Positions 29,722 to 41,130 of a DNA stretch of 64,000 nt are shown one piece after another. The notes below the pieces were generated by a model. It searched no databases, had not been told where the DNA came from, and was given only the letters and a program-made list of their open reading frames with translations. The position numbers and the translations under genes are program-made. Positions within the stretch are counted from its first letter, which is position 1; each line of letters begins with the position of its first letter. This DNA comes from Rhea pennata. Lineage: Eukaryota > Chordata > Aves > Rheiformes > Rheidae. The stretch is from positions 8,282,157 through 8,346,156 of the forward strand of contig NC_084687.1 in NCBI RefSeq assembly GCF_028389875.1. The letters are read 5' to 3'.

Positions 29722-29812
29722 ATGGAGGCAGGTATGGTAACTTGTCCAAGGCCAAACAGGAAAGTATCTGCTAGACCTGTGTCCCTGGTAGTTCAGGGAC
29801 AGGAAACTCAGC
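29722..29812 (-). mobile_element. Possible MIR-like SINE fragment
   Basis: The stretch 'gtaacttgtccaaggccaaa' followed by a run resembling 'cagagctgggattcgaaccc' recalls the antisense core of MIR-type tRNA-derived SINEs. Similarity is limited to about 90 bases, read by eye. Confidence 0.3.
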
Positions 29813-29979
29813 AGAAAACCACACTTGCTATCATATGGGGACACACAGGAGCTCAAAAGCAGTTTCTAGTAATAATACAAGTAACACGGGCAGCTGTTCC
29901 CAGAGTTTATATTGATGTGCTAGGAAGTTTAATTTACTGCAGCTATGGACTGCATAAATAATACATACAGACAATGATA

Positions 29980-29983
<4 letters not shown>

Positions 29984-30010
<27 letters not shown>
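29984..30010. repeat. poly(T) tract
   Basis: Uninterrupted run of 27 T residues. Confidence 0.95.
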
Positions 30011-30904
30011 GAATCTCTAGACTATGGATTCAGTTGATCTGAAAAAATATGTACAAGGAATATAAGAAATTAGGTTTAACTTCCAATGACAGTTATTGAA
30101 AAACAATCAAGAAAAGCTACATGTTTCTCTTTTTGTGATACCTTCTCCCTCAACTGGAATTCAGGTCTTTCTAAAAGAAAAATTGGATTTTCAGCCATCA
30201 TCCCAGACATTTTTGAGTAATTTAACAGGGAAAGCTGGGCATCTACTCTACCAGAGATCTAGGAAATATTTTATAAATTATATCACAGTAGAATGAAAAC
30301 CTTCCTTCCGCTGTATGGACTAAGAGACAAGAGATTATATATGGCATTTTTTTTCTGTTTTCTAATGGAAACTATTGTCTGACATTGCTATGGCCATAGT
30401 TTTCTAATTGTTCAAAGTAATTTGCCCAGATTAATGCTCTCTGTTCAATTCATTTAATGTGATTTAATTTCATAACACTACTTGCTTTATCAGTAGTCAA
30501 AATAACCCCTGAAAAACCCCAGGAGGCAAAAATACTTGTCGAGTTTAGCTGTTGAGGCTGGATGGCACTGCTTCATGAAAAATGAAGTAATTGTTTTGCT
30601 GAAAGAAACCATCAGAAAAGTACTAGGTCTATCAGAATTTCATCAAATGTGTTATTTGGTCATAAATTGGCTTTTATTTTTACGTTCATCATAATGCTTT
30701 TTTGTCTCTGATAATCCGGGAGGGCGGTGAGACTTTCCTAAACCTACACTACAAAATCTTATACAGTTACCAGTAAAAAAATCCTCACCTTATTTTTTTC
30801 ATGAGTTGAATTTAGCATTTTAAATATTGCAAAGATGCACATGAATGCAATTTCTATTTCAACTTCATGTTGAAAGTGTAAATGTATACGAGATCCTAAA
30901 AGTG

Positions 30905-31375
30905 AAACAAGATCATGGAAGTGCTGAAGTGGGAAGGTACCTCTGGAGATCTCTGATTCAGCCATCCCTTCGCCCACCATTCAAAGCAGGTCAACTAAAG
31001 CAGGTTGCTTAGGGCCATGTCCAGTGAGGTTTTGAAAATCTCCAAAGATGGAGACTCTACAACCTCTCTGGGCAACCCTTTCCCAGGTCTGACCACCCTC
31101 ATAGTAAAAAAGTTTTCTCATGTTTGGAATTTCCTGTATTTCATTTTGTGCCTGTTGCTTCTCACCCTGTCACTGAGTGCCAGCAAGAGTCTGTCTCTGC
31201 CTTCTTTACTGTCTCTCATCAGGTATTTATAAACAGTGATAAGATCCTCCCGACCCTTCTTTTCTTCAGGCTAAACAATCCCGACTTTTGCAGCCTCTTC
31301 TCATAGGTCATATGCTCCAATCCATTAATCACCATAGTGGCCTTTCACTGGACGTGCTCCAGTATGTCCATGAAA
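30905..31375 (-). mobile_element. CR1 LINE 3' end, antisense
   Basis: The 3' end lies on the left ('gggaaggtacctctggagat', about 30931), followed by 'tttgaaaatctccaaagatg' and 'acaacctctctgggcaaccc' (about 31032-31078), all standard antisense CR1 phrases. The body continues through 'ataagatcctcc' to 'gtgctccagtatgtccatg' near 31370. It is moderately diverged, with many TG/CA sites where CpG is expected, so it is older than the CR1 at 54330. Confidence 0.9.
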
Positions 31376-32769
31376 AAATGTGTTTCTGGAACTGGAAACT
31401 ACCTCCAGGTGTTTCCTGATATTGAAGAGGGGAGGATCTGAACATAATGTCAGGAACACACCTGAGGTTTATACCTGGACTAGTAACATATTGGGAACTT
31501 GGACAGCTCATCTGAGATATCTTGTAGGCACTTAATGTTAAGTTTTCCCATAAATGCTCACACACGTGAAAAAGGTGGGGAGCTACATGGTCTATAGGGC
31601 TTGGAGATGAGCAGTAGGAAGACAACAGTTGTGGTGTAGCCCCTGTCACTCACTGGGAACCAAGTTGATCCAGGTCACATTGTGCATCTCTGCTACTGGT
31701 ACAGAAACACTGGAGCTTGCCCCATGCAGAACCACCTTGGGTATGTCAGATTTATTACTTCAGTTGCTGCTTCTTGTGAATACAGCTATAGCTCTTCTAA
31801 GACCAGAACAATGGAACAGGCACTTGCAAGCAGCATTCAGATGAATTTGTACTAAGGGAGATGAGCCTGATTTGCTCAGCATTCTCACCTTGTGATGTGG
31901 CAAAGACCTTACCTTGCATGCGGTACAGGACAAAACTTTCCCAGGGCACTTCTGTAGCGCTTTGCTGAAATAGGCCCTCTTGGAAACAGGCTGCCAGGCA
32001 ACACAATGCAACCTTGCTAAAGGGATGGGGCAAGTGAAAAGTTATTTGCAAATAATAATTTCCTTCTGGACAGAGATAAAGCCCAATGAATTTCTATCCC
32101 AATGATACAAAGGCTTTAAACTGCTGAAAAACAGCATAGAGCACAGAGACAGAACATGGCTTTACTCAGCTTCTAAAACACTAGGTGACATCTTAATGGC
32201 TAAAGGAGTCCTTAGAAAAGCCAAGTATTTGCATCCAAATGTTTGTTTCAACCTGCTGATGATAGTTTAGCGTATGCTGATTGCTTCTTAGATCTAGTAG
32301 AAGAAGAAGGAAAAAAAATCATGTTACTTGAGGAGCAAAATTCTTATGGTAAATTTCCTATACTAAAAAGATGATGCAAGCAAACACATCATTTTTTTTT
32401 AAAAAAAGCAACCCTGAAGTTGAACATGAAGGAAGAAATTTTAAGCAGAACCTGGCCAGAAACTGACAGTCAACTCAAAATACATACAGCATTGTTTGCT
32501 AAAGCCCTAGAATGTCTACCAGACCACATCTCACTACTTTATGAGCCTAGTTTTGGTGACACAAACAGAAGTGCTTTTAGAGCAGCCCTTGGGACATGAG
32601 CTCACAGCCTGCCAGTCCAGACCTCAGTTCAGTTGGAGGATTTGTCATAAGCACAACAGGCAAGTCAGCAGTTGAATCCCCCCGACAAGGTTGTTTCTTT
32701 AGATTAAGCCTCCTGATGCTGCATGAAAAAATATTTCAAGGGGGAGGCAAGTGAAACCTTATAGCCTGA
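31376..32769. other. Non-coding DNA left of the GC-rich block
   Basis: Unique-looking sequence of intermediate composition. No exon or transposon could be supported. It ends where CpG density jumps at about 32770. Confidence 0.5.
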
Positions 32770-33440
32770 CACCTTCATGAAAACGCGCTTCGACTGCAGA
32801 CCGCAATCCGCACTGCGCGGCCAGTGCACGCATCCGCCCCGCGGCCGCCGCAGCCCACGGCGCCCTGCCATGCACCGTGCAGGGCAGACAGACAGCTCGC
32901 GCGTGCGCATTGCGGCAATGGCGCTCGCTGCTGCCCTAGCTTGATCACACCCTGTACTGCAGCCAGGCGGCTCACGCATGCGCACCGCCGCCTGCCCCGA
33001 TTTCTACTCCTTGGTGGAGCACGCTGCAGCAGTGCTGAGAGTAGGCTCACACAGGATTGTTGCAGCTTTCTGCCTTCGTTGCCGTCTCCCGTGTTTCCCT
33101 AAGAGGTAAGGCAGGTAACCACCCAGTCCCGGTGCTCAGAGACCGTCAACATAGCCTGTCTTCGCTCGTTGGTGCTGCCCGGTGTCTCCGGGGACTGCAA
33201 ACTCCGAGTTGCTCCGTGGTGCTTACTAGCCGGGACTGTCTCTGGCCACTCCCTCCGCTTCCTGCTGGGAAGAGCTCTCTGCGGGCGGCGCGGCACCAGC
33301 GTCCGGCCGCCCGGGGGCGGCCGAGAGCGCGGCCGGGCGCCGTGCAGGGCTCTGAGCACGAGGGGGCGCCATTGCCAGGCCGCGTCACCTCGTGGGTCGG
33401 TTAACCCGCCGCGGCGCATGCGCAGTGACTGCCGCACTAT
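32770..33440 (+). promoter_or_regulatory. CpG-island promoter of copy A, with exon 1
   Basis: CpG density jumps abruptly here from AT-rich DNA. Three NRF1-type palindromes are visible: gcgtgcgcat at 32901, cgcatgcgca at 32975 and gcgcatgcgcag at 33414. NRF1 sites are typical of TATA-less housekeeping and germline promoters. No TATA box is seen. A donor site at 33105/33106 (AAGAG|GTAAGG) would end a non-coding first exon, and the equivalent position in copy B (40332/40333, CACGG|GTAAGC) is also a good donor. Transcription to the right is inferred from this donor and the downstream exons. Open frames on both strands across the island are treated as CpG-island artefacts. Confidence 0.6.
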
Positions 33441-34216
33441 AGCGGCGGCGCGGGGGTGACGGGTGATCCAATGGAGACACGTTAGCACAGATGTCCGTGC
33501 AACGCGATGTGTAACCTGAGTAGTTATTCACAGTATGTAATAGCAGCATAGTTTTATTAGTAACAGATTAATTTATAAAAGGCATTCTTATCGATATCAG
33601 TTGTACTGTGCGTCCCCCCCCGGCTCAGTCTCACTTTAGAGAAAAGGGAGTTTACAGCGATTTTTGGTGGAGTCGTGATGGATGGATGAACAGTTACAAA
33701 CAGATTTTCTTTGTTTCTTCTCAGCTACCTCTCGCTGCCCCCCTCACCCCTGACCATGGCCAGTGTGGATAACAGTGCTTAAGGAGAATGCTAGAATAAA
33801 TTTGCAGGACAGAGAATAGCCTAAAAAAATAAAAGACTCATGAAAATGTGAAAAGAACACCGAAGGACTATGGGAAGCCCCAACCATGGGGTTTAGGCTC
33901 ATCCTCAGAGGAGGCTAAATGTCTTGCTTCAACCTGTAGTACAATGAGTACTATTACTACCTTTAATTACTGAAAGAATTGTGAAAGCAGATGGGACTGG
34001 AGAGGATGGATAGCAAATTTTGGAGCGTATGTAAACACATGTTAACAAACAGCAGCCCCTTCTTAAAGTAGAAACAATTTAGACTTAAGTAATAGAAGAA
34101 TGTAGCTTTGGATAAAGTGGAGAGACATTATGTCAAACACCCTGAAAGCCTTGGAGAAGCAGTCCAAAAACCTGATACCTTCATGGCCTTATCAGTCTTT
34201 TTGGTTTGTTTGGCAG

Positions 34217-34344
34217 GGTAGTCCCCCGAAAGGGGACATCTTGAAGAGAAGCAGCTAGACCTAGTGATCAAGCTGTTTGTTTTGGTCGTCACTTGTGAGG
34301 CAAGTGTCCGAGCGTAAGAGGACTCTGGGAGCTGAATCAAAAAG
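34217..34344 (+). other. Putative non-coding exon 2 of the copy-A gene
   Basis: The exon lies between a polypyrimidine acceptor (tttgtttggcag|gg) and a strong donor (AAAAG|GTAGGT). The corresponding block in B is 41712-41833 with donor AAAAG|GTAATA; in C it is recognisable at about 49130-49242 but its acceptor region is rearranged. All frames contain stops and lengths differ by non-multiples of three, so it is best read as 5' UTR. Confidence 0.4.
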
Positions 34345-34850
34345 GTAGGTTTGAAATAGAGATGGGCAAACCAAGTGCTATTGTTCTTCTGTGTAGTTAA
34401 AGACTGAGGGCATTGTCAGTTAAGCATGTGTATATAAGGGTGTGAGAAAGGATACGGAACAGTAACAATAATACTGAAGCAGAATAAAAATAAGGTTTTA
34501 TAAAAGATGGCGTAGGTAAGTATTGGGTGATGTGCCTGCCTGTCTAATAACCTAGCCCTAATTGCTGTATGTAACGTTTCTAAACGGTTTACCCTGTACT
34601 TTATATGGCAAATGCTGTATTAAGACCTTTCCTTTAAGAAAAAGGAAAAAAAACAAAACAACAAAAAATGGCAAAGAGAAAAAGAGCATGCATAAATCTA
34701 AGCCTTTCATTGAAAGTAAGATGCAAGTTTCTCTCTTTGTTACAGAGATGGAACCAAGCAACAACAGCAAATGCTGACAGAGAAGAAAGCTGGACAAGCA
34801 GTCTTTTTGTGATTAACACCTAAGTGACAGGATGAAACAAGGAAGCAAAA

Positions 34851-37800
34851 ATGCAGCAGACCCTTGATATCACCAGAAACTGCTGCAGTATGAGGTGTTC
34901 TGCCAAGGGTAAGTAAGGCAACTCTTCATAATAACTATTAGATATTTGGGCCTCCCAGAGGCAGCACTGAGGCCTAAGTAACCCATTCCTACCCTGTGGA
35001 TATCATTAACTGCATCTCCCTTAGATTTGCTTTGGTTGTTTCTATTTTGTTTTGTTATCATATGTGCATAGATAGAAAGGGAAGGATAAAATACTTACTT
35101 TTTTAGATGAATTGCCACGGCTTAAGTTGAAGAGACCAGAAAAACGTAAGCAAGCTGGAGTGATAAAACCAAATGGAACCAGCTAAGAGCTGTCTCCATC
35201 TTCCAAAGGGGAAAGCTCGTTCCTCTTGGTGAGGAAGGATCACTATTAGTGATCAGAATAATAGGTCACCAGCGTATAATAGAAGGTATGAATGTATTAC
35301 AAAAAGTATGCTAAGTTCTGTGTATGTGACTTTATATGCTTATGAAGCATTGTCTTTTAAGAGCTACAAGACAGCAAATTATTCTCTTAGGGAAATGATA
35401 GTCAAGTGACCATAGCTACCAAAGAGGAAGTGAGAAAGAGAGAAGTATCTGAATTGTAAAATTAAGAGATTGTTTTCGGAGGGCTCAGTTAGTGCAACTC
35501 CAAGTTAGTTACCTAGCAGTGGTATTTGGGGAAATAGGAAGACAGTAGTTAGAAGTAAGGTAAGCCTTACTTCTAGCCTTGTGGAATTAAAGCTCCTTCT
35601 TGTCATTTCCAACTTAGAGCAGTTTCAGTAGGATTTAATTTTTGGTAGTATCAGCAGAGCATGGCGGAAATTCCTGGAAAGGAGTCAGGAATGGAGCTGG
35701 AAAAAGGAATATGACACTGCTTTCACTAAACTGAAAGGAGTGGTTGTAAAATCTCTTACCCTAAAGTTCTCAGGCCAAGGCAAGACTTTTCAGTAAGAAT
35801 TCCCACATCTGCTGAGTCCATGGGAGCAGTGCTGCCACAAAACAGTGGTAAGGGGAAACTGGCTGCCAATAGTATCATCCTTACATCCCCTTTGGGGCAA
35901 GAACAAAAATTCTGCAGCTGTGAGGAAAATTGTTTAGCAACAGTCTGGGCTGTAACTGTCTTTGAGACTTTTACCTTTGATAACACAGAGGTAATCCAAT
36001 GCGCTCAGGTCTCTCTAAAGTAATAACGTCAAGGAAATGAATAGGCAGCAGAGTATCGTCTATCCCAGTGGCTCAGTGGGCAGTAGTCTTAACAAGCGTG
36101 TGTGGGGGGGTTACTGCGCAAGTGTTACAAGAAGTGGATCTCTTTCTGTGTGTCTGAATTTACTGATGGACAGAACACAGTTGTGCCAAAAATGTGGGCA
36201 CAGAAGGTTTTGGAAAGGATAACCTCTAGCGTCTACTTAGTCTAACTTCCCTTCCACAGTCAGCCTGACTGTCATCATAGCTTCCAAAACAGGGGGTGGG
36301 GGAAGCAGTATTTGTAGCTTGCGTATTCCCATTTACCTTAATTTTTTTTTTTTTTTTGTTTTGCTTTGCTTTATACTTTTGTAGGGCAAAATGTATTTCA
36401 CTATGCCTCCATCAACAAGCACTGGCTGACAAAGTCCCCGCAGAGACTCTTAGACGATATGGAAGAGTTCAGATATGCAGCCTGCCAGAAGAATGTCACC
36501 CAGGACAGGTCAGTAGCCTAGAGCTATAGGTGCTGATGCATATGGATTGTTCTGTCAGACAGAAAGAAGTTTTCTTTTGTTGCAGAAATTTTAGCTTGGC
36601 TTTTCACCCTACAGTGGTAGTATTTTTATGTTTATAAACTATGTTAATCCTAGGCGTGTGAAACATCAGGGAATGACTATATGCTGCCATGAAGAACTAT
36701 AGGCCACTGCCCTCAGATCTTTTTAAGTTATGTGTCAAGAGCAGACAGGAGAATCCAAATGCCAGTGAAAAGGTTCTCTGCCTGGTGCTGACAAGGAGCC
36801 TTTGGCTTTAGGACGGTTGGCAGTGTCCTTACCTGAATTGTGAGTAATAAGCCAAAGTTCATGGACCAGCAAAAAAGAAGAGGAGGAATTGCAATGGGTA
36901 GCCCAGTCACTATGGCATCGCTGTTGCTAGCAAGGCCACAAGCTCTGTGTGAAGCCTCACCTGCCTCTTTGGAGCTTTATTCTGGTCTGTTTACCTGGAA
37001 TAACCAATGTGACCTAAAATAAGAATTTCTGTGGCTAGATGGGTAAGCTGTGACCCCACGTGTCTTTGCTTTGCTGCTTCATGTCATAACAGCACCTGGG
37101 TCTTTTAAAAGTAACAAAGAAAAAGAAGATAAAAATCTACACCTACACATAGCTGGGTGCAACGTATGAGTAAAATTCATGCACTGCAGGGTTAACGTTC
37201 AACACATTGGTTAAGCTTTGTCTATTAAAGGTATTAAGTATTCTTCAATACTCATCTTTGCCATCTTCCTTGAACATGACTTTTATTCTGGTGCAGTCGT
37301 AATATTTTACTGTTCATTATTCACTCCTCCCAGATTCCAGCTATGCTTTCATAGTCATGTGAAAATCACAAGTAACAGTACTGTTGCTATGTCTAGCAGC
37401 TTCTCTTTGAGTTGTTTTTCTCTGTTGTCCTCACACCATCCCTGGAACTTAATTTAAGAAGATAAGGAACTCAATTTAAAAAGGCAATATAACCACCACT
37501 CGGTGGTTATATTTTTGGAAGACTTTTCCAAAGCTTTAACTGTGATTGATGAAGCTATTTCATCTGAGATGACTTAAACTATGTTCATCTTTTACAAAAG
37601 CCTGAACCGTTTCTTTTATGGTTGGGTTTTTATTTGGTATCTTTTCCATAAGCTGCCATACAAAGTTTCCAGGTCCTGCTCTTTCTAAAACAGGGTTTTT
37701 GTGTGTGTAAACTAAAAGTGTTATTAATTACTTTTTTTGGTTCTGTCTATCACAGAACTCTCTCTGCCAGGAGGCATGTGGTGATGAACAACAGTATTCC

Positions 37801-39394
37801 TCTGGACTCCTCTTAGCACAGTTATCATGAGCAGTAAATGTGTAATTTCAGTAACTTACTAAATGCAGCTTTGCCTTCAAAGTCAAAGGGACAGAATTAA
37901 GGTGCAAATAAGCCATCTTAAAATGCTGTTGTTGAAAGCTTTAAATTTTTTTTTTCAATTTATCTTGTTTTTCCTTTTTGGTTTATCATAATATGTACAT
38001 GTCATAAATCTCTGAGACTGTTCAACGTCTGTTTTACAATTTCATTCCTGTTTAACAAGCACCATCTACTATTAGGCTCTCAGGAATGCAGTGATAACAG
38101 AACTACATATATTTTGAGATGTGCCTTTCCAAAGGTGGTTTGGCCAGGTGGCGGAAGATCAGTCAAACCATTTAAGACTACCTCTAATCTGTTTAATTTC
38201 ATTTTGAATTTCTTCCTTTCTTTGCTTTCTCATAGGGTATCTGTCAAATGCCTTCGGTATCTGCCCTAACAGATAAAGAAGATGGAACCACCTATTCACA
38301 TTCCACATAGAAAGACTGACATATGATACACAGTAAATGTGAATACACTAGACCTCTGTTATGTCACAGGTATTTGTTTGAATATGTGCTTTCAAATATG
38401 TAGTTCCACATTCAGAATGTGACATTTACTGAGTGCCTAATTCCTTTTATGCAGTGTGGAAGCAAGTGTATATAGCTGCCAATCTCTACAACAGGTTATT
38501 AGTGAGAATGAGAATGCTGTATTTCAACTGATGACTGCAGAACAGGCTCCTTTGTGTTTAGTTTCAGAATTATGACCTACTTCATCATTCTGCTTTGACA
38601 TTATTTCTTGGCAGGAATGCTAGTGCTTTAACTGTACAGTGGTTGAAAGCAGTAATTTATAGGCCAGAGCAGTTTCTCTGATATACATTTCATTCTTGTA
38701 TCAGGCTTCTGGGAAAATATGGTACGGAATTCCAGAAAGTACACCTTTAAATAGGTACACCTTTTAAATCTAGAAATGCGTCTGAATTCCAAATGGCTTA
38801 TAACTTCATATTTGTCTTCAACATACTCCTTTCTTTTACTCTTTTTCCAGGCTTACCTCCAGCAATCAGTATTACCATGGTGTATTGTGTTTCACAGGCA
38901 ACAATATATTCAGAGCACAAGAACTCCTGCTCTGAAGTGGGCTTCATAATCAATGACCACAGGACCCGTGCTCTGGGCTGGTCACTTTAGGCCTTTGTGC
39001 AGAGTATCCTTTCTAGTTGCATACCCTGCACGAGCCTCTGCTTCAACTGTTTTCCCAATGTATTGGAAATGCTTCTGGTAAATACTGTAGTTTCCTAAAT
39101 TTTTCACTGTGTCCTTGCTGATACTGGATACCACGATAGCAGGGGGAGGCTACCTACATGTATGCAAGGAACACTGTGACACAAAGCTACCTCTTTGGCC
39201 CACCTAATCTACTTTAGAAAATTTTGGTTTTGACCTAACGATTGGGTCTTTGATTGGCATGCACAGCATGCATTTGTTTCCCTGTTCTTTTACAAACATT
39301 ATCTATGTTCTTCACTTGTTTCTTCAGAGGGGTGAGTTGCTGCCAGAATTACTGGGGAGGCCCTGACTGCTGGATGTGCAAAAACAACCTTTGA
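34851..39394 (+). CDS. Putative spliced gene, about 95 residues (segments 34851-34908, 35107-35145, 36385-36508, 39328-39394)
   Basis: I do not recognise the protein. The model rests on splice grammar. The first coding exon starts at ATG 34851 inside exon 34746-34908 (acceptor ctttgttacag, donor AAGG|GTAAGT) and reads MQQTLDITRN then CCSMRCSAK. The second, 39 bases, reads ELPRLKLKRPEK between a pyrimidine-rich acceptor and AAAAC|GTAAGC. The third, 124 bases, has acceptor atacttttgtag and donor GACAG|GTCAGT and includes FHYASINKHWL, RLLDDMEEFRY and CQKNVTQD. The last includes CCQNYWGGPDCWMC and stops at 39392, 38 bases before an AATAAA. Phases match at every junction (1, 1, 2). An alternative last exon at 38851-38935 is also in phase (Arg-Leu-Thr-Ser-Ser, then QYYHGVLCF, stop at 38933). 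Upstream ATGs in exon 34746-34908 are a weakness, as is a second open frame through the third coding exon. Confidence 0.38.
37086..39327. other. Copy-A-specific sequence (intron in the gene model)
   Basis: AT-rich DNA with no counterpart in copies B or C. It holds a perfect 12-bp inverted repeat at 37486-37513 and a possible alternative terminal exon at 38851-38935 (acceptor tactctttttccag). No transposon was recognised. Either this is the ancestral 3' part of the unit, replaced in the B/C lineage, or it was inserted in A. Confidence 0.5.
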
Positions 39395-39431
39395 CTACAT
39401 TGAGACGAAGACATGTAAGCCGAAGGATCAG

Positions 39432-39437
39432 AATAAA
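39432..39437 (+). terminator. AATAAA polyadenylation signal of the copy-A gene
   Basis: Canonical AATAAA 38 bases after the predicted stop at 39392-39394. It is followed by 'cttcttgtcaagatttgttt', a TG/T-rich stretch that could serve as the downstream element. Homology with copies B and C resumes about 100 bases later. Confidence 0.45.
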
Positions 39438-39529
39438 TAACTTCTTGTCAAGATTTGTTTCCTAGCAACACATTGATAAAGTCCTGTATGAACAATCGTA
39501 CTGGGTCAAGTGCATATTCAGTCCATGAG

Positions 39530-41130
39530 CCGCATTTGGGGCGAGGTGGTGCCGGGGTGGTCCCGGGACAAGGGAGCTGCGGCTGAGCACCGCCCGCTGA
39601 AAGCGGCAGGGCATCTGCAGCGCGGAGGAGGTGAGCGGGGCCAGGGGGTGCGTTCTGTGCGTCCGGTGCAGACAGGAACGTCTTGGGCAAGGTGGCACAA
39701 AGTGGGGCGCGCCGGGGCCATGGAGGGCGGTGGGAGAAGGAGGTGCGCCGGTGCAGTGGAGGGCGGGGATAAAGGAGGGTGCGCAGGGGGAGGAGGGGAA
39801 CGTCCTGCGCCAGATGGGGTTGGTGTCTGGGAGGGGGATCCCAGGGGATGCCCGGGATGCCCTAGGCAGGATTGCGGGGGGGGGGGGGAAGGGGGGGGAG
39901 CAGAAGCAGTGTCGGAACTGACCCAGAGCCGGTCGCGGGAGGGGCCCCGGACGGTACTGTGGGTCGGGACGGAACGTTGTTCGAGCGCAGCGGCGCGCCA
40001 CCGCCGCATACCGCGAGCGGTAGTCTTCCGGCACTAGGCTTCCGGGCAGCCATGTCGGTCATCCGCCACCAAAGCAGCACGCGCATGCGCACCGCACTCC
40101 CCCGTGCTCTTTGTTGCCCCCGCGTGTTGAACAGGCGGTACTGCACCAGAACGCGGCTCGCGCACGCGCACTGCGCTCCGCCGCGGTCACTGCTGCCCTC
40201 GCGTGTCCACAAACCAGTACTGCCGCCGCGCCCGGCCTCTCCCGCGGGCGGAGAATATGGCCGGCAGCCGCCGCACACGCGCGCAGCGCTGTTCGCCGTG
40301 TTCACCGCTCCTCTCCGCTGTTTCGCTCACGGGTAAGCGCATGGGCCCTGCTCCTCGCCCCTTTCCGGCGCGCACAGAGCTTATCCTTCTCGCTGCTTCC
40401 CGGGGTTGCGGGGACGGGCAGTGTCCCCCACCCCCCCACCCCCGGTTCCGGCCGCAGCTGGCGCATGTGCGTTGCTCAGCTGCCAGGCGGCTGCTGCGGC
40501 TGCGCCCCGTTCGCGTGGCGGCGAGCGGGGGCGGAGCTTTCCCGCGGCGGCGGGTGAGGGTGAGGGTCGAGGCTGCCTGAGGCAGAGGATTTGGGGGCGG
40601 CTGTGAGGCGAGCGCGACCCTTCGGGTGGCCGCGGGCGTTGGGCTGCTGCCTGCCCGCTGAGGCCGTCGCTGCGTGGAGGCGGCGGTGCGGGGCTCGGGG
40701 CGGCGGGGGCTGGGGCCCGGCTCGGCCCCGCCGGGAGCGCCGGGCGGGGTCTGCGCGGCACCGCGTGTGCCGCAGCGCGGGTCCGACTTTGCCTTCGCCG
40801 TGTGTCGCCTTTAGGGCCCCGGCTCCTGCCCCGCGCTGGCCGGAGCGTGCGCTCGCCCCTGCGGACGCAGCCCGGAGGAGCGGGGCCGCGGGCGGGCCCC
40901 GGAGCGGGGTTGCGGCGCGGCGTCGGCGGGAGGTCGGCTCCTGTTGCGGCAGGCGTGGCCCGGAGCGCCGGTGAGTCCCGGGAAGGTGGAACCCTCTGGA
41001 GCAAGCCGGCTGAAGGAGAACGCGAGTCAGATACGATCAGCGCAGCCCCGAGTTGTTCCCTTAAGAAGCGTGGCCAGGCCGAGCAGAGTGAGCAGACGGA
41101 TAGAAGAAAGATGGCCCCGGACACCCTGAG
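39530..41130 (+). promoter_or_regulatory. CpG island between copies A and B, promoter of copy B
   Basis: A 1.6 kb CpG-dense block. It contains a donor-like GGAG|GTGAGC at 39630, conserved in all three copies, a G-rich run at about 39876-39899, one 61-bp promoter element at about 40005-40060, NRF1-type palindromes (gcgcatgcgc at 40081, cgcacgcgca at 40161) and a donor CACGG|GTAAGC at 40332/40333. The long open frames on both strands (up to 312 codons, minus, 40381-41319) reflect the scarcity of AT-rich stop codons. Transcription from here could run either way; rightward is favoured by the donors. Confidence 0.6.
40005..40060 (+). repeat. Single monomer of the 61/62-bp promoter element (copy A)
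   Basis: The run 'gcataccgcgagcggtagtc' followed by 'ttccggcactaggcttccgg' and 'gcagccatgt' is one unit of the element that is tandemly repeated at the matching place in copies B and C. Being present once here suggests that the arrays arose by amplification of a pre-existing promoter segment. Confidence 0.8.

Larger units (their letters stand above)
19301..30904. other. AT-rich non-coding DNA
   Basis: Only simple repeats and one possible old SINE fragment (listed separately) are visible. Open frames of 60-131 codons occur at the density expected for AT-rich DNA. No CpG island, no AATAAA paired with an exon, and no RNA gene was recognised. Confidence 0.5.
32800..40060 (+). repeat. Segmental duplication copy A
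   Basis: First of three tandem copies of a 7-8 kb unit. Collinear identity with B and C can be followed by eye from about 33650 to 37085 and resumes at about 39540-40060. Shared phrases include 'cttgaagagaagcagctaga' at 34231 and 41729, and 'ccctgtggatatcattaac' at 34993 with close variants at 42487 and 49909. Between 37.1 and 39.5 kb A carries 2.4 kb not found in B or C. The left end is uncertain because the promoters align only weakly. Confidence 0.8.

Noticed and set aside
39462..40034. 190-codon minus and 175-codon plus overlapping frames
   Set aside because: Both strands are open in the same CpG island, with no conserved counterpart frame in copies B and C.
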